Assembly: GCF_910592395.1 (NCBI RefSeq)
Contig: NC_088313.1
Location: forward strand, 3,724,501 to 3,788,500
Direction of reading: 5' to 3'
DNA: 64,000 bases
Source: Lineus longissimus
Taxonomy: Eukaryota; Nemertea; Pilidiophora; Heteronemertea; Lineidae
Part shown: positions 61,970-64,000 of the stretch, piece after piece
How the letters are laid out: each line of letters starts with the position of its first letter
Position numbering within the stretch: the stretch's first letter is position 1
Made by a program: the position numbers and the translations under genes
The notes under the pieces: model-generated
The model's database searches: none
The model's input: the letters and a program-made list of their open reading frames with translations, nothing else
What the model was told of the DNA's origin: nothing

Positions 61970-62868
61970 TGGTGTGTTCACACTGGATGCGAATTGAAAC
62001 CGAATTCCGTAGAGCGCTCTCCGGAATACGAATCGGTTAATCCAGTTTCAGAACGGTCGCGTCACACTGGCCCGAATACGCATTCAAATCGGTTTAAAAC
62101 GCGCCACACTCAATGCATACTAACGACGCGCCATCTATTATTATTATTATTATTATTATTATTTATTAACCTCCCATATGGGGGAATAAAATTTCAAGTA
62201 CAAAACATATAAGTATATAATATCACAGTTTCACACAGTCATTATTAACAAGTTAAAATCGCGTAAGGTGCTTGACCATTTCCATCTCCCGGCCATGCCT
62301 ATTGCCAAAGTTCGGGTCAAAGAGGAGTGTCCTCAGCGAGTCGACACCACCGTCGCTAAATGCGGAGAATCCCGGCCTCGCCCTCGAAAACGAGGCCAAA
62401 ACCGGGGAAAACCCTGCCGCGACGATGTTGCTGACCAGCGTACCTTTGACCAACGAACCGGCGGCAACATACCTTGCCAGGAAATGGAAATGCAAGTCAC
62501 GTGCAAGGGAGTTGATTTTTCCCTATTCTATGGCATAACGAAAAACGATTTGAGTTAATGAGATCATTTAAATACACCAGTTGACTAGTTCGGAGCACTA
62601 GTTCCCGCGGTCAAAGGTCACTTTCCATGCGCCGGGCGCATGCGCAGTGCGATCGAAAACCTTAATTCGTATCAAGCGCGTCACACTTGAAATCTCAATA
62701 CGGTTTCGTTGATTCGGATTAGCTGATTCGCATTCAATTCGGTTTAAGAACCGTGTTGGTTAAAGCGGATTGAGATCGGTATGAACCGAATTGAGTGTGA
62801 CGCCCCAATACGTATCAACGTTTTAATTCGAATTCAATTCGTGTTAAAACCCCAGTGTGACCACGGCA
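61970..62868. mobile_element. ~0.9-kb TIR DNA transposon
   Basis: The left end TGGTGTGTTCACACTGG matches the reverse complement of the right end (TGCCGTGGTCACACTGG). The flanking trinucleotides TTA and CTA leave the target duplication uncertain. Both ends carry subterminal repeats built from TCACACT, GAATACG/CGAATTC and CGGTTTAA motifs. The GC-richer core holds an 81-codon minus-strand frame (62253-62495) with a possible transposon-protein remnant (ARYVAAGSLV, TLVSNIVAAGF) that I cannot assign. A (TTA)n tract lies in the left part. Superfamily is unknown; Harbinger-like or hAT-like non-autonomous elements are possibilities. Confidence 0.65.
62136..62167 (+). repeat. (TTA)n microsatellite
   Basis: About ten ATT/TTA units inside the left part of the TIR transposon. 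Confidence 0.9.
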
Positions 62869-63013
62869 CTAGACTGGTTCCCTACCAAAGCTAAGGAGGC
62901 GAGTCTCCACCCCATAGTGATGACAGCATAATACTTAGGCATGCAATTGTGTTTTTGCACTTCAACTCTTCACAGCACCTTTCTCTGTAAAGTTATGCTT
63001 AGTTTTTTTTCAG

Positions 63014-63112
63014 GATGTAAAAAGACATGATAAAATGTGCAATGTGCTGGAAATTCCAGAATTGTTAACATATCTTTTTCAGTGCTTATGAACATGTACA
63101 TGTAGTAATAAA
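63014..63112 (+). CDS. Weak terminal-exon candidate with poly(A) signal
   Basis: A T8-rich tract ending TTTTCAG at 63013 opens 25 codons starting DVKRHDKMCNVLEIPELLTY and ending LFQCL at the TGA (63089-63091). AATAAA follows at 63107-63112. The order acceptor, short frame, stop, AATAAA is right for a last exon, but each part is common in AT-rich DNA. No upstream exon is recognised. Confidence 0.2.
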
Positions 63113-64000
63113 GTCAGTGGACATTTAAATAATAAAAACAGTTTGTCTCGTCTTAATTATTTCAGTACCAATCCATTTTTTCCCATCAAGGGTACCATAC
63201 GTGGCTTTTGAAGACTTATCTATAACAAGCTATGGCAAACCTCATCATACCCTCAACACGGGTAGATTGCTGGTACTTAAAGAACCTATACAACTGGAAT
63301 AATCTTCAATTCTCCCATTAGGGTGCTGACAACATGACCAGACCCACTAAAAACGTTCGTTATCCTCACCATGTTGCCAGAGTCACCAACAAGGGAACTC
63401 ATCATGAATCCAGTGGTAGACACCAAATGTGACCTGCCAGTGTCACAGCAAAACCAGGCGCACCCAGCACAGAGGATGAGCCTAAATGACACCAGATGAA
63501 CTTACATTCCACAGTAATGGAATGGCATCAACAAGATCAGTTTTTTTACATTATTGAAATGGACCCTGCAAATTCACGGGCATAATAACTGCACTAGTTT
63601 ATTTCTACCTGTGGCACGAGAAAATATGGAACTGAATTGGGTAGGCCTTCAAGGCATCAGGAATAGCTTTGAAATTAAATTCTCAGAATGTCAACTGTCA
63701 ATTGAACTTCTGCTGAACTCACAACAAAGGAACAGATCTATTCAACGAAAGTAAACAATGATGAATAAGACAATTAAGGCGTTCTATTTCAAAAATTTAC
63801 GCCACACGAAACCGCTTGATTATTTCCTATGACATGTGCAGTCCCATAATCAATAGTAGCAGGTCAGGAGACTATTGAATTTCATCAGGATTTCCAGAGA
63901 ATTTCATTAAAGACGCCATCGGCTGAGTCCGCATAATAACGTTTTATTGGCACGTAATATCCTATTGGACAATATACTGCTGCTTTAATAATGACCAAGC
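63113..64000. other. No gene seen at right edge
   Basis: AT-rich sequence with short frames only (63286-63492 minus, 63554-63754 plus), none recognisable. Confidence 0.4.

Noticed and set aside
62253-62495. Harbinger transposase
   Set aside because: The TLVSNIV phrase is only faintly reminiscent, and the rest of the 80 residues does not follow the family; left unassigned within the TIR element.

Overview
The window reads as nuclear DNA of a marine invertebrate animal. The grounds are one clear metazoan class A GPCR, CR1/L2-like LINE tails, several tRNA-derived SINE-like elements, terminal-inverted-repeat DNA elements, AT-rich sequence with many micro- and minisatellites, and a TACATGTA-rich tract. 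Echinoderm, hemichordate, cephalochordate or lophotrochozoan would all fit; I cannot choose from sequence alone. Nothing looks bacterial, and there is no CRISPR array, rRNA gene or intact tRNA gene that I can support.

The only confident gene is at the left edge (2-1963, +): an intronless, 5'-truncated aminergic-type GPCR with a long N-glycosylation-rich N-terminus and a roughly 200-residue third cytoplasmic loop. The remaining 62 kb is gene-poor and repeat-rich. In order it holds a 51/60-bp minisatellite with a 162-bp higher-order period (6.1-6.6 kb), a badly decayed ~200-bp periodic region (7.0-8.4 kb), a hairpin MITE (12.1 kb), a minus-strand SINE (24.8 kb), a regular 37-copy 50-bp minisatellite (26.5-28.4 kb), a 332-bp TIR element carrying promoter-type motifs (31.6-31.9 kb), a 33-bp repeat block and SINEs (32-35 kb), a LINE 3' end (43 kb), a (GAT)n tract (54.1 kb), a tangle of direct and inverted repeats (55.8-56.8 kb), a second LINE relic (61.3 kb), and an ~0.9-kb TIR transposon (62.0-62.9 kb).

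The most interesting gene signal outside the GPCR is at 57.4-59.1 kb on the minus strand. Two E2F-like sites, a CCAAT box and a YY1-like site overlapping a start codon lead into a nine-codon exon that ends in a consensus donor. A strong acceptor about 1.4 kb downstream opens an 81-nt exon in the same phase. This looks like the 5' end of a housekeeping or cell-cycle gene running leftward, but I do not recognise the product. Three other acceptor-plus-open-frame stretches (25.1, 29.4 and 63.0 kb, +) are weak exon candidates.

No genes here form an operon or an evident pathway. I did not find a novel multi-gene system. What stands out is the hidden minus-strand gene start, the E-box-bearing 50-bp minisatellite, and the TIR elements that carry NRF1/CRE/E-box motifs.
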